From the NCBI GenBank assembly GCA_034437315.1, contig DAOTUC010000168.1, positions 1 through 13,630 of the forward strand: a stretch of DNA of 13,630 nt, given 5' to 3'. Source of the stretch: DSAR01 sp034437315. Lineage in GTDB: Bacteria; Chloroflexota; Anaerolineae; B4-G1. The translations under genes were made by a program, and so were the position numbers. How positions within the stretch are numbered: the stretch's first letter is position 1; each line of letters opens with the position of its first letter. Below the pieces are notes generated by a model. It did no database searches. It was not told the origin of the DNA and worked only from the letters and a program-made list of their open reading frames with translations. Of this stretch, positions 1-7,151 are shown piece after piece.

Positions 1-885
1 GAAACGACAGCGCGGCGTGAAGGGGCAACCGGGCGGCAGCCCCAACAGATCCGGCGGCAACCCGGGGATCGTCGCCAGTTTCTCGTCCTTGGAGCGATCC
101 ACCCGAGGCACCGATTGTAACAACGAAAAGGTATAAGGATGGCGTGGATGAGCGTAAATGTCGTCCACATCGCCTTTTTCTACGATGAAACCGGCGTACA
201 TCACGAGCAATTTCTCCACCAGCCCGGCCACGACGCCCAGATCGTGGGTGATCCAAATCACCGCCATCCCAAATTGATCCCGCAGATCTTTGACCAGGTC
301 GATAATCTGCGCCTGGACGGTCACGTCCAGGGCAGTCGTCGGCTCGTCGGCGATCAAGACGCTGGGCCTACAGGCCAACGCCATGGCGATCATCGCCCGC
401 TGGCGCATGCCGCCTGAAAACTGATGCGGAAAATCGCGATACCGGTCTTCCGGCTGCGGAATCCCCACCATCCCCAACAGATTTACCGAGCGCTGACGGG
501 CCTTCGCTTGACTCATCCCCAGGTGAACGATCAAGGCCTCGCTGATCTGCCGGCCCACCGTCAACACCGGGTTCAACGACGTCATCGGGTCCTGGAAGAT
601 CATTGCGATATCTTGGCCGCGGATCTTCTGCATCTCGCGCTCATTCAACCGGATCAAATCCCGCCCCTTGAACAGCACCTCTCCATTGACAATCTTGCCC
701 GGCGGATCCGGAATGAGCCCCATCACCGAGAGGACGCTGACGCTCTTCCCGCACCCGCTCTCTCCCACGATTCCCAGGGCCTCCCCCTCTTCCAACGAGT
801 AGGTGATCCCATTGACCGCGTGTACAATGCCATCCATCGTGTGAAAGCGGGTCGCTAATTCCCGCACTTCCAATAGCGCCGTCAC
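1..885 (-). CDS. dppD: Peptide ABC transporter ATP-binding protein DppD/OppD (partial, C-terminus off the left edge)
   Basis: ATPase subunit that powers the dipeptide/oligopeptide importer whose permeases lie just upstream. It acts on the cytoplasmic face, normally paired with a second ATPase (DppF), which would lie beyond the left edge. The reading frame starts at a GTG and stays open to base 1, giving 295 codons. Visible motifs are Walker A GESGCGKS (residues 41-48), the Q-loop in IFQDPMTSLNP (Gln98), the ABC signature SGGMRQR (157-163), Walker B VLIADEP (176-182) and the switch His in THD (His214). The tail contains the start of the oligopeptide-type C-terminal extension, with the first two cysteines of its cluster (CPFTPRC, 287-293). 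Family members usually reach about 320-340 residues, so some 30-40 are missing. The start follows an AGGAGG at 891-896 that overlaps the stop codon of the upstream permease gene, so the two are translationally close. The substrate class (di- or oligopeptide, possibly nickel) cannot be settled from sequence. Confidence 0.95.
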   Translation of the reverse strand, partial: MTALLEVRELATRFHTMDGIVHAVNGITYSLEEGEALGIVGESGCGKSVSVLSVMGLIPDPPGKIVNGEVLFKGRDLIRLNEREMQKIRGQDIAMIFQDPMTSLNPVLTVGRQISEALIVHLGMSQAKARQRSVNLLGMVGIPQPEDRYRDFPHQFSGGMRQRAMIAMALACRPSVLIADEPTTALDVTVQAQIIDLVKDLRDQFGMAVIWITHDLGVVAGLVEKLLVMYAGFIVEKGDVDDIYAHPRHPYTFSLLQSVPRVDRSKDEKLATIPGLPPDLLGLPPGCPFTPRCRF

Positions 886-894
886 AATTACCTC

Positions 895-1845
895 CTACTC
901 CGATTGGGCCAACGCCCGCGGGTCCAGGGCGTCGCGCAATCCGTCGCCGACGAAATTGATCCCCAGCACCGTCAACAGAATCAACAACCCCGGGAAGAAC
1001 CACATCCAGGGTCTCGTCTCCAGGTGATGGTAAGCCTGGTCCAGCATGTTGCCCCAGGTGGCCGTCGGCGCTTGCACGCCGACTCCCAGGAAACTGACGT
1101 AGGCCTCGTTGATGATAGCGCTGGCGACGCCCAACGTCGCGGCGACGACGATGGGCGCGATGCTGTTGGGTAAGATGTGCTCGAAGATGATGTTTCGATT
1201 GCGCACGCCGATACAACGGGCGGCCATCACGAACTCTTGCTCCTTGAGCGAGAGGAAATTCGCCCGCACAATTCGGGCCAGGTACATCCAACTGGTCAGG
1301 CCGATGACAACCACGATGACAACGACGCTGCCGCTGAGCGTCCGCCCCAGCAGGTTGAAGGTCGGCGCTTTGCCGCTGAGGAACTTGGACAACAGGATAA
1401 GCAAGAAAAGCTGGGGGATGTTCAGCATCGCTTCGGTTATGCGCATCAGTACAGCGTCCAAGAGACCGCCGTAATAGCCGGAGAGCGCGCCCACCAGCAC
1501 TCCGACCGTCATTGAAACGAGCACCGCGCACAATCCAATCAGCATAGAGATTTGCCCGCCGTAGATGGTGCGCGCCAGGATATCTCGTCCGGTGCCGTCG
1601 GTACCGAAGGGATGTTCCCACGATGGGGGGGAGAATCTTTTGGATAGATCGTTGTAATTGGCGTAGGTCTCGGTGTAGAAAAAAGCGCCTACAGTGACGT
1701 ACAATAGAATGGCGATCAACAAGCCGATGCCCACCATCGCCATCTTGTGGCGCCTAAAGCGGCGCCAGGCGACTTGAGCCGGTGTGAGCGGGGGCCGCTC
1801 GGCCTTATCCTCAAAGACTTCCCAGGTTACTTGTGTGGTAGCCAT
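895..1845 (-). CDS. dppC: Peptide ABC transporter permease DppC/OppC
   Basis: Second membrane permease of the peptide importer, 316 residues, the usual length. A cytoplasmic N-terminus is followed by a membrane helix at about residues 36-56. Next comes the DppC hallmark with HPFGTDGTGRDILAR (78-92), and then the BPD_transp_1 core of about five helices. The EAA loop that docks on the ATPase is at about 206-232 (MAARCIGVRNRNIIFEHILPN). The protein ends with the usual FVGDGLRDALDPR motif (298-310). It lies 16 bases after dppB and 9 bases before the GTG of dppD, so the three are clearly one operon. The ribosome binding site upstream of this ATG is weak, and translational coupling to dppB is likely. 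No truncation or odd residue was seen. Confidence 0.96.
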   Translation of the reverse strand: MATTQVTWEVFEDKAERPPLTPAQVAWRRFRRHKMAMVGIGLLIAILLYVTVGAFFYTETYANYNDLSKRFSPPSWEHPFGTDGTGRDILARTIYGGQISMLIGLCAVLVSMTVGVLVGALSGYYGGLLDAVLMRITEAMLNIPQLFLLILLSKFLSGKAPTFNLLGRTLSGSVVVIVVVIGLTSWMYLARIVRANFLSLKEQEFVMAARCIGVRNRNIIFEHILPNSIAPIVVAATLGVASAIINEAYVSFLGVGVQAPTATWGNMLDQAYHHLETRPWMWFFPGLLILLTVLGINFVGDGLRDALDPRALAQSE

Positions 1846-1861
1846 ATCTGAAAACCCAATC

Positions 1862-2893
1862 TCAATCGTAACGGATGCGCGGGTCGAGGAACGTATACGT
1901 CACGTCGGTGATGATCTGAAACAGCACCACGAGCACCGAGATTAAAAACAGCACCCCCATCAACACCGGCACGTCAGTATCTTTAGCCGCGTCATAGAAG
2001 AGCCGGCCCATCCCGGGCCAGGCAAAGATCGATTCAGTCACGACTGCGCCGCTCATCAGCAATGGCAAATCCATACCGATGAGGGTGACCAGCGGCAACG
2101 CGGCGTTCTTCAGCGCGTGGCCCACGATCACCAACCGGCCGGGCAATCCCTTGGCGTAAGCCGTGCGAATGTAATCCTGGTGGATGACTTCCAGCATCTG
2201 CGAGCGAATGTAACGGCTGTAACCGGCGATGCTCATGATAGAGATCGTGGCGACCGGCAAAATGAGGTGCCTGGCAACCTGTGGGATCGTCTTCCCCACC
2301 GATAAGTCGTACATCCCAACCGTGGGTAAATGGGGCAATCCCCAGGCCTTGAAACGCACGGCGAAGACGTACATCAAGATAAGCGCCAACCAAAAAATGG
2401 GCATCGAATAGCCCACGAAGGAAAAGGCGGTGAAGATGTAATCAAGCGCGGAATATTGTCGCAACGCCGAATAAATCCCGATGAAGAGCGAAAGCGCCAG
2501 GATCACGATCTCGGCCGTCAGCATCAGGATCAACGTGTTCTGCACCCGTTCGCCGATCATCTCCAGGACTGGCCGGCGCTCCATAAAGGATGTGCCAAAA
2601 TCTCCCCGAAGTATACCGCGCCGCGCGCCGGTCGCTTCCGGTATCCCATCCCCATCCACGTCGATTTCCATCCAATCGTTGCCCACCAGCCAAATCAGGT
2701 ATTGGACCGGAATCGGTTGATCCAAGCCCAGTTGGCGTTTTAACCGATCCCGATCGCTGGAGCGCGGTCGACGACGTCCGGCGAAAGACGCCAGAGGGTC
2801 TCCCATCGCATTGGCCAGGATAAAGAGAAGCAAGCTGATGATGATGAGTTGTGGAATAGCTATCAGAAGGCGTCGCACGATGTAGCGAAACAT
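1862..2893 (-). CDS. dppB: Peptide ABC transporter permease DppB/OppB
   Basis: First membrane permease of the peptide importer, 343 residues. It begins with the typical N-terminal helix (MFRYIVRRLLIAIPQL, then a hydrophobic run to about residue 29). After that comes an extracytoplasmic segment with RDRLKRQLGLDQPIPVQYL (48-66) and GDFGTSF (97-103). The BPD_transp_1 core carries the EAA loop at about 235-268 (YIRTAYAKGLPGRLVIVGHA), and the protein ends with the DppB signature FLDPRIRYD. Between the GLDQP motif and GDFG there is an inserted acidic stretch, DVDGDGIPEATG (78-89), that resembles a calcium-binding DxDxDG loop. The ATG is preceded by GGGAGGG (about 2898-2904). The gene follows the binding-protein gene after a strong hairpin that may act as an attenuator. 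Confidence 0.96.
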   Translation of the reverse strand: MFRYIVRRLLIAIPQLIIISLLLFILANAMGDPLASFAGRRRPRSSDRDRLKRQLGLDQPIPVQYLIWLVGNDWMEIDVDGDGIPEATGARRGILRGDFGTSFMERRPVLEMIGERVQNTLILMLTAEIVILALSLFIGIYSALRQYSALDYIFTAFSFVGYSMPIFWLALILMYVFAVRFKAWGLPHLPTVGMYDLSVGKTIPQVARHLILPVATISIMSIAGYSRYIRSQMLEVIHQDYIRTAYAKGLPGRLVIVGHALKNAALPLVTLIGMDLPLLMSGAVVTESIFAWPGMGRLFYDAAKDTDVPVLMGVLFLISVLVVLFQIITDVTYTFLDPRIRYD

Positions 2894-2943
2894 AACACCC
2901 TCCCATCACGAAACAGAGACCGATCTCCGACGACCTGTTTTTG

Positions 2944-2975
2944 AAAACAGGGGGAGGGGCGACCCCCTCCCCCTG
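2944..2975 (-). terminator. Intrinsic terminator or attenuator between the binding protein and dppB
   Basis: On the minus strand a perfect 12-bp GC-rich stem (2948-2959 pairing with 2964-2975, loop of four) is followed directly by TTTT and then CAAAAAC. It sits 22 bases after the stop of the binding-protein gene and about 50 bases before the dppB start. In many ABC importer operons such a partial terminator lets the binding protein be made in excess of the permeases, and I infer that role here. The T-tract is short, so read-through is expected. A second, weaker inverted repeat (2934-2941 with 2944-2951) overlaps the 3' arm of this stem and could compete with it. Confidence 0.65.
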
Positions 2976-2997
2976 ACATTCAGACGATGTGAGTTAG

Positions 2998-4769
2998 CTA
3001 GTCATTCACGTCCCATTCCCAGCAGTTCCAGAAGGAATCGGCGCCGGAAATTCTGACGTTTTGCAAGCGCGTGTTGAGCGTCCAGACGTCATTATCGTGC
3101 CACACGCCCAACCAGTATACCTGCTCGTTGATGACCCGTCCGATTTCGTGGAACAGCTCGATACGTCGATCAGGGTCGACCTCGGTGGCCTGGGCCTGGA
3201 CCAGGGCGTCCAACTCCTCGTCACAAAGCCCATACCAGTTGTTACCGTCCGGCGAATCCTCCGAGGGGATCTCGGCGCAGAGCCATTGATCTTCGTTGGG
3301 GTCGGGGAAATCGGAGGAATCGGACCACTGAGCAATGTCAAACTGCCCGGTGGCGATGGGGCCGCCCTCGCCATAGGAGTTCCAGAAGACGTCGTAGGAA
3401 CCGTTCTGGATCTCGACGCCAATCCCGACGTCCGCCAGGTACTGCATGGCGACGACCTGGGTCTGCTCGCGCACCTCGCGCCCCTGGGTTGTAGCGTAGG
3501 TCAAAATGAGTTCCACGCCATCCTTATCGCGAATACCGTCACCGTTGGAATCCACCCAACCGGCCTCGTCCAGGAGTTCCTGCGCCCTGTCCGGGTCGTA
3601 TGTGTAAGGGTCGGCGTCGGGATAGGAATAGGGGGTCTCCTCCCACTTGGTGAGCGGGGGATAGGTGCCACCATACAACAACTCATCGCATATCGCATCG
3701 AAATCCACCGCGTAAGCAATGGCCTGGCGCACCCGCACATCTTGCAGCGCCGGGTGACCGTTATCGGCCGCTGTCTCGTCGGTGTTGAGATTGAAGAACC
3801 AGCTCTCATTATAACCGGACAGCACGGTATCGATCTCGACGTCCTCCAACTGCTCAATCTCGGGGATGTCGGCGTAGGAGAGGAAAATACCGATGTCGGT
3901 GTCGCCGGTCTTGATCGCCGCCATCTGCGACTGGTCGTCCGGCACGATCAGGACGTGGACCTCGTCGACGGTGGGCCGACCGCGCCAGTAGTGATCGTTC
4001 GTCTCATAGATAATGTGGCTCGCCGCCGCCCATTCCCGGACGACGTAGTCGCCATTGGCGGGGTCGCCCGTGCGGTTCCACTCCGCCCCATCAATTGAGC
4101 CCTCCGCCTCATAGACCGGACGCAGGGCATGTTCCGGCATGACGAAAGTGAAAATCGATGTCGCCCAGGGGGCGAATGGCTCGGTGAAATTGATGACCAG
4201 CGTGTAATCGTCCTCGGCCTCGACGCTCTCCACATAAGTAGCGTAGGGCCAAGTGCTCTGGACGGTGTTCGCCGGGTCGAGGATCATCTCGTAGGTGAAG
4301 ACGAAGTCGTCGGCCGTCACCGATTCGCCATCCGACCATCTAGCGTCCTGATTCAAGGGTACCCGGATCGTCAAGCCATCCTCGGAAATGAGGCCGTTCT
4401 CCTTGGTGGGGAATTCGGCTGCCATCTCCAGGGAGGGTTCCAGGTGGTCGTCCCAGTACCACAGGCCGGGGTTGAAGATGTCGATAGCCAGGCCAGCGTA
4501 CCACATCCCGGAATAGGCGGTGTTCAAGGAATCCGGCTCCTCGAAGAAGGTCATCGTGACGATCTTTTTGACCTCCTCCACAGGTTCCGGCTCCGGTTCC
4601 TCGGTTGGCTCTTCCACAGGTTCCGGTTCCGGCTCCTCGGTAGGTTCAACGGCCGCGCTGGTTCCTCAGTGGGTTCGGGTACAGGCGTCTCTTGCGGACC
4701 GCAGGCCGACAGCACGAGGGCGGCGACGACCAGCGCCGCCAATAGCGTGTAAAACCAGGTGCGTTTCAT
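2998..4769 (-). CDS. Peptide ABC transporter substrate-binding lipoprotein (SBP family 5), with apparent 1-base frameshift
   Basis: Extracytoplasmic peptide-binding protein of the importer encoded downstream. The start at 4769 has GAGGAGG (4779-4785) nine bases upstream and gives a lipoprotein signal peptide, MKRTWFYTLLAALVVAALVL followed by SAC, with Cys23 as the lipid anchor. After PVPEPTEEP the frame is lost at about 4651-4660. Restoring one base in the GCGCGG run would join it to the long frame (AAVEPTEEPEPEP and so on) and give about 590 residues, normal for the family. The rest is intact SBP_bac_5: RWSDGESVTADDFVFTYE (about 144-161 of the repaired protein), DVRVRQAIAYAVDFDAI, and DEAGWVDSNGDGIRDKDG. 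The linker has a duplicated 36-bp unit (VEEPTEEPEPEP twice), a slippage-prone context. An internal GTG at 4617 would begin inside the linker without any signal peptide, so it is unlikely to be the true start. The frameshift may be a sequencing error, since the remaining 500-odd codons are undamaged. Confidence 0.88.
4581..4652 (-). repeat. Two-copy 36-bp tandem repeat coding an acidic Pro-Glu linker
   Basis: Two near-identical 36-base units, each beginning with CACAGG on the plus strand (4581 and 4617), encode VEEPTEEPEPEP twice in the substrate-binding lipoprotein. Such repeats act as a flexible spacer between the lipid anchor and the binding domain. The copies differ at a few third positions (CTCCGGTT against TTCCGGCT). 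The frameshift of the gene lies just beside the second copy. Confidence 0.7.
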
Positions 4770-4821
4770 GACAATTATCCTCCTCTTCTCTCATCTATTC
4801 GTGGTTAAAGATTGACCAGTC

Positions 4822-4852
4822 GCCAGTCTCCCGACCACGCCGGGAAACTGGC
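4822..4852 (-). other. Imperfect inverted repeat between dipeptidase and binding-protein genes
   Basis: GCCAGTCTCCCG (4822-4833) pairs with CGGGAAACTGGC (4841-4852), a 12-bp stem with one non-Watson-Crick pair (U-G in the minus-strand RNA) and a 7-base loop. It lies 40 bases after the dipeptidase stop and 53 bases before the binding-protein start. It has no T-run on the minus strand, so it is not a standard terminator. It could be a leader hairpin, a weak pause site or an operator for a dimeric regulator. No convincing promoter was seen in the 123-base gap, so the binding-protein operon may be read through from the dipeptidase gene. Confidence 0.4.
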
Positions 4853-4892
4853 CGTCAGAACAGATCTACCTCACGTCAATCGGCATCACCTC

Positions 4893-5960
4893 CTAACACC
4901 ACGTATCGCGCAATACACGCAACCAATTCTCGTGGGCGATTTTGTTCAAAGCCTCCTCATCGTAACCGTGGGCGCGCAATACAGCCAGCAATTTCGGCAA
5001 TCCGGCTGCGTCGCCGATTGCGCGCGGGATTCTGGCCCCATCGAAATCGGAACCAAACGCGACGTGATCCACGCCTATCCGCGCCACGATGTGATCAATA
5101 TGTCGGGCCAACACCGTCAGCGGCGTGTCGTCGTCAAATTGGCCATCGGGCCGTAGATCGCTCACCTGGAAATTGAGGCCCACCACCCCGCCCGATGCGC
5201 CAATGGCGTCCAATTGCTCATCGGTCAAATTGCGGGCCGAGGGACAAATGGCGTGCGCGGCTGTATGGGTAGAGACCAACGGCGCATCCGACAAGCGGGC
5301 GACGTCCCAGAACCCTCGCTCGTTGAGGTGCGCGAGGTCGATCAACACACCGAGCGCGTTACAGGCGCGCACTAACGCCTGTCCGGCGTCCGTCAAGCCG
5401 GGGCCGATGTCGGGTGAAAGGGGAAATCCGAAAGGGACGCCGTGAGCAAAGGTATTGGGCCGGCTCCACGCAAGGCCCAGAGAGCGTAACCCGGCCTCGT
5501 AAAAAACGTGCAGGCCTTCCAGTTGCGGATCAATGGCCTCGGCCCCCTCGAAATGCAACACGACGGCGAGGACGCCCTGGGCCATACAGGTCTCCACCTC
5601 GTCCACGCTGCGCACGACCTTGATCCGCCCGTCAGAGGCCGCCTCCAGGCGGAAAAGGGCCGCCATCGCCGAGAACGTGAAGGCCCGGGCCGCGTTCATC
5701 TCAATCGCCGGCGCCATATCGACCCGGTACCCATCGGCCGAAACCGTCAGCGCGCCCCCATAAGACCAGTTCTGGCCGCTCGGTGCGCAGATAGCGAACA
5801 GCCCACCGGCGAACCCGCCCTGGCGCGCCCGAGGTAGATCAAGATGTCCTTGATCGCTTTGAATCAGAAAAGAGCGCCTATCTTCAGCATTTTCGGGAAA
5901 AAGGTGTAACAGTGTGTCGTTATGACCATCGAAGATGGGCGTTGAAGGCCGATCGCTCAT
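4893..5960 (-). CDS. Membrane dipeptidase family (peptidase M19) zinc dipeptidase
   Basis: Metal-dependent dipeptidase of the renal dipeptidase/M19 family (amidohydrolase TIM barrel), 355 residues. The binuclear zinc ligands can be placed by comparison with the family: the HxD pair in FDGHND (His13, Asp15), the bridging Glu in LHFEGAE (Glu138), His211 in DLAHLNE, and His232 in STHTAAH. The substrate-binding Arg is in PSARNLTDE (Arg243), and the catalytic Asp is in FGSDFDGA (Asp305). There is no signal peptide, so the enzyme is probably cytoplasmic. It most likely cleaves dipeptides delivered by the ABC importer encoded immediately downstream on the same strand. M19 members can also act on D-amino-acid dipeptides or beta-lactams, which cannot be judged here. 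The ATG has AGGAGA 7-10 bases upstream and a good promoter just beyond it. Confidence 0.94.
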   Translation of the reverse strand: MSDRPSTPIFDGHNDTLLHLFPENAEDRRSFLIQSDQGHLDLPRARQGGFAGGLFAICAPSGQNWSYGGALTVSADGYRVDMAPAIEMNAARAFTFSAMAALFRLEAASDGRIKVVRSVDEVETCMAQGVLAVVLHFEGAEAIDPQLEGLHVFYEAGLRSLGLAWSRPNTFAHGVPFGFPLSPDIGPGLTDAGQALVRACNALGVLIDLAHLNERGFWDVARLSDAPLVSTHTAAHAICPSARNLTDEQLDAIGASGGVVGLNFQVSDLRPDGQFDDDTPLTVLARHIDHIVARIGVDHVAFGSDFDGARIPRAIGDAAGLPKLLAVLRAHGYDEEALNKIAHENWLRVLRDTWC

Positions 5961-5987
5961 CCCACTCTCCTGGCTAAACCTGACTTG

Positions 5988-6015
5988 ATTATACCAAACT
6001 ATAAGGGTTTCGCAA
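5988..6015 (-). promoter_or_regulatory. Promoter of the dipeptidase gene
   Basis: On the minus strand TTGCGA (6010-6015) and a perfect TATAAT (5988-5993) are separated by 16 bases. The -10 lies 27 bases before the dipeptidase ATG, leaving a leader of about 20 bases that includes the ribosome binding site. This matches a sigma-70 type promoter and probably serves the dipeptidase and, by read-through, the transporter genes. Confidence 0.6.
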
Positions 6016-6063
6016 TTGCAGACGTTTCAACTGAAATAGCGACTATTAAAAAATTCACTCAGA

Positions 6064-6079
6064 GGCCCGTCCTCGGGCC
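6064..6079 (-). terminator. Weak hairpin upstream of the dipeptidase promoter
   Basis: GGCCCG (6064-6069) and CGGGCC (6074-6079) form a 6-bp stem with a 4-base loop. On the minus strand the stem is followed after about ten bases by a run of six Ts. The gap makes it a poor intrinsic terminator by itself. It may back up the stronger tRNA terminator at 6132-6171. Confidence 0.25.
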
Positions 6080-6131
6080 GATTAGCGCCCCGGGACGGTG
6101 GCTAGAGCAATTATTTAAGACACTCAATAGC

Positions 6132-6171
6132 AAAAACGCAGAGGGAAGGTTATACAACACCTTCCCTCTGC
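6132..6171 (-). terminator. Intrinsic terminator of the tRNA-Glu gene
   Basis: On the minus strand GCAGAGGGAAGGT (6159-6171) pairs perfectly with ACCTTCCCTCTGC (6138-6150), a 13-bp stem with an 8-base loop. It is followed at once by GTTTTTG (T5 at 6132-6136). It lies about 40 bases beyond the 3' end of the tRNA. The plus-strand side lacks a long T-run (only CAATTT), so it acts for the minus strand. A smaller CCCG-AAAA-CGGG hairpin (6183-6194) sits between tRNA and terminator. Confidence 0.8.
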
Positions 6172-6210
6172 AATTTATCGCACCCGAAAACGGGACGCTT
6201 CTATTGTTGA

Positions 6211-6285
6211 TACCCCCAAAGGGATTCGAACCCTTGTCGCGGGCTTGAAAGGCCCGTGTCCTAGACCAGGCTAGACGATGGGGGC
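6211..6285 (-). tRNA. trnE: tRNA-Glu (anticodon UUC)
   Basis: A 75-base cloverleaf on the minus strand. The acceptor stem is GCCCCCA with TGGGGGT (first pair G-U) and discriminator A. The D arm is GTCT-loop-AGGAC, the anticodon stem CGGGC/GCCCG, and the loop CTTTCAA holds anticodon TTC (plus strand 6247-6249). The T arm is AAGGG-TTCGAAT-CCCTT. The 3' CCA is not encoded and must be added after transcription. The sequence is close to known bacterial and plastid tRNA-Glu. It is a single gene with its own promoter and terminator, placed between the globin-like gene and the dipeptidase gene. Confidence 0.97.
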
Positions 6286-6294
6286 AACGGCGCT

Positions 6295-6322
6295 ATTTTA
6301 CCACAAAGTCGTTCGACGTCAA
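6295..6322 (-). promoter_or_regulatory. Promoter of tRNA-Glu
   Basis: On the minus strand TTGACG (6317-6322) and TAAAAT (6295-6300) are spaced by 16 bases. The -10 ends ten bases before the first tRNA base, the distance expected if transcription starts a few bases before the mature 5' end. A T-rich/GC-poor spacer end precedes the -10. Confidence 0.65.
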
Positions 6323-6340
6323 GCGAAATGGCCTCATCAT

Positions 6341-6922
6341 TCATTTCTGGCTGCGCCAGGATCGAGCGTCCACCAGGTTCTCGTATAACGTGCGGCTGAA
6401 ACCGGTGACAGACAAAAAGCGATCCAACAGCACGCGCTCCATCTCGGCCTCACGGGCCTCCAAATAGATGCTGTAGATCAACGCCAAGTCAATGTTGAAG
6501 GCCTTGTCCAACGTATGCATGGTGGAGGAAAGCACAGGGGGAGTGTCGCTCAATTTATCCTTGGCCAGTCCGAACAGGTGACGGCGCGTCAACTCCTCCA
6601 GCAGGATCACGTCCTCGAAGGTCAAATCGATCTCCAACAGCTTGCGCCCAAATGCAAATCGTTTCTCCACGTATTCCTCATCAAACGCGCCGTCGAGCAG
6701 GCCGATCAACCACTCGCCCAGCACACTGTGCAAACGGCGCACGAAGCGCCTGTTCGACATCAAGGATTGAGTGCCCTTAAATTTCGCCAGTTGGTCGCCG
6801 ATGTCCTTGATCACGTCGCTCAGGTCAGCGTCCATACAGCGCCGAAATTTGCCCATCCGGGCCCGGTCCGCCAGATCCCAACCCACGCACATTTTTACCC
6901 TATCAAACCAGCCCATTCTCAC
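6341..6922 (-). CDS. Stand-alone globin-sensor-like domain protein, probably non-haem
   Basis: A small all-helical soluble protein (193 residues from the GTG at 6922). Its middle follows the pattern of the protoglobin/globin-coupled sensor family: helices around LSDVIKDIGDQLAKF, then LIGLLDGAFDEEYVEKRFAFG, then LTFEDVILLEEL, and a last globin helix TLDKAFNIDLALIYSIYLEA. In haem-binding members the segment after YxxxR reads like RxxIGxxHxxIGL, with His as proximal ligand. Here it is RFAFGRKLLEIDL and the His position is Leu95, so haem binding is doubtful. RsbR-type regulators are known to carry non-haem globin domains. About 35 residues follow the globin part, with no recognisable output domain. 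The start was chosen because GGGAGG (6929-6934) lies six bases before this GTG. An ATG at 6961 would add 13 residues but has no ribosome binding site, and an ATG at 6916 is also possible. It lies downstream of a kinase-regulator pair on the same strand, so a signalling role is likely but unproven. Confidence 0.6.
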   Translation of the reverse strand: MRMGWFDRVKMCVGWDLADRARMGKFRRCMDADLSDVIKDIGDQLAKFKGTQSLMSNRRFVRRLHSVLGEWLIGLLDGAFDEEYVEKRFAFGRKLLEIDLTFEDVILLEELTRRHLFGLAKDKLSDTPPVLSSTMHTLDKAFNIDLALIYSIYLEAREAEMERVLLDRFLSVTGFSRTLYENLVDARSWRSQK

Positions 6923-7061
6923 GGGCATCCTCCCTAACTCCCAAGCCTCATCCGGGCTCATCGCGACCGCTCAGAGCCGAGCATCCCTTTTGATTTCGCC
7001 TGCCGGCATCCTGGACAGTCAAGACGACAGCGCTGGCGCACTAAACACCTGCGCATAACAT

Positions 7062-7091
7062 ACCATAAAATTGTTTGGAAGGGGATTGCAA
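7062..7091 (-). promoter_or_regulatory. Candidate promoter of the globin-like gene
   Basis: On the minus strand TTGCAA (7086-7091) and TATGGT (7062-7067) are 18 bases apart. The run ends in TTTTATGGTATGTTATG, so a shifted -10 is possible. It lies about 100 to 140 bases before the possible start codons of the globin-like gene, in the 229-base gap after the response regulator. No terminator was found in this gap, so read-through from the regulator gene is also possible. Confidence 0.4.
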
Positions 7092-7151
7092 AGGCGTTAC
7101 AATTTGGTTACGGGGTCGCGTGAGGGACTTGAGCAGCGAGCGACACGTATC

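Noticed and set aside
3061..4098. Plus-strand open frame of 345 codons
   Set aside because: It is the antisense of the binding-protein gene. Its translation has no recognisable domain, while the minus strand shows clear SBP family 5 motifs.
2998..4617. Start of the first binding protein at the internal GTG 4617
   Set aside because: This start lies within the Pro-Glu linker and removes the lipoprotein signal. The real start at 4769 has a strong ribosome binding site and lipobox in the frame before the frameshift.
4866..4886. Tiny minus-strand frame after GGAGG behind the dipeptidase gene (six codons)
   Set aside because: The GGAGG adjoins the ATG with no usable spacing and the frame stops at once. 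Most likely chance.
6211..6285. G-U first pair in the tRNA-Glu acceptor stem as an anomaly
   Set aside because: From memory, tRNA-Glu genes in cyanobacteria and plastids also have a GCCCCCA/TGGGGGTA-type acceptor end, so it is not evidence of decay.
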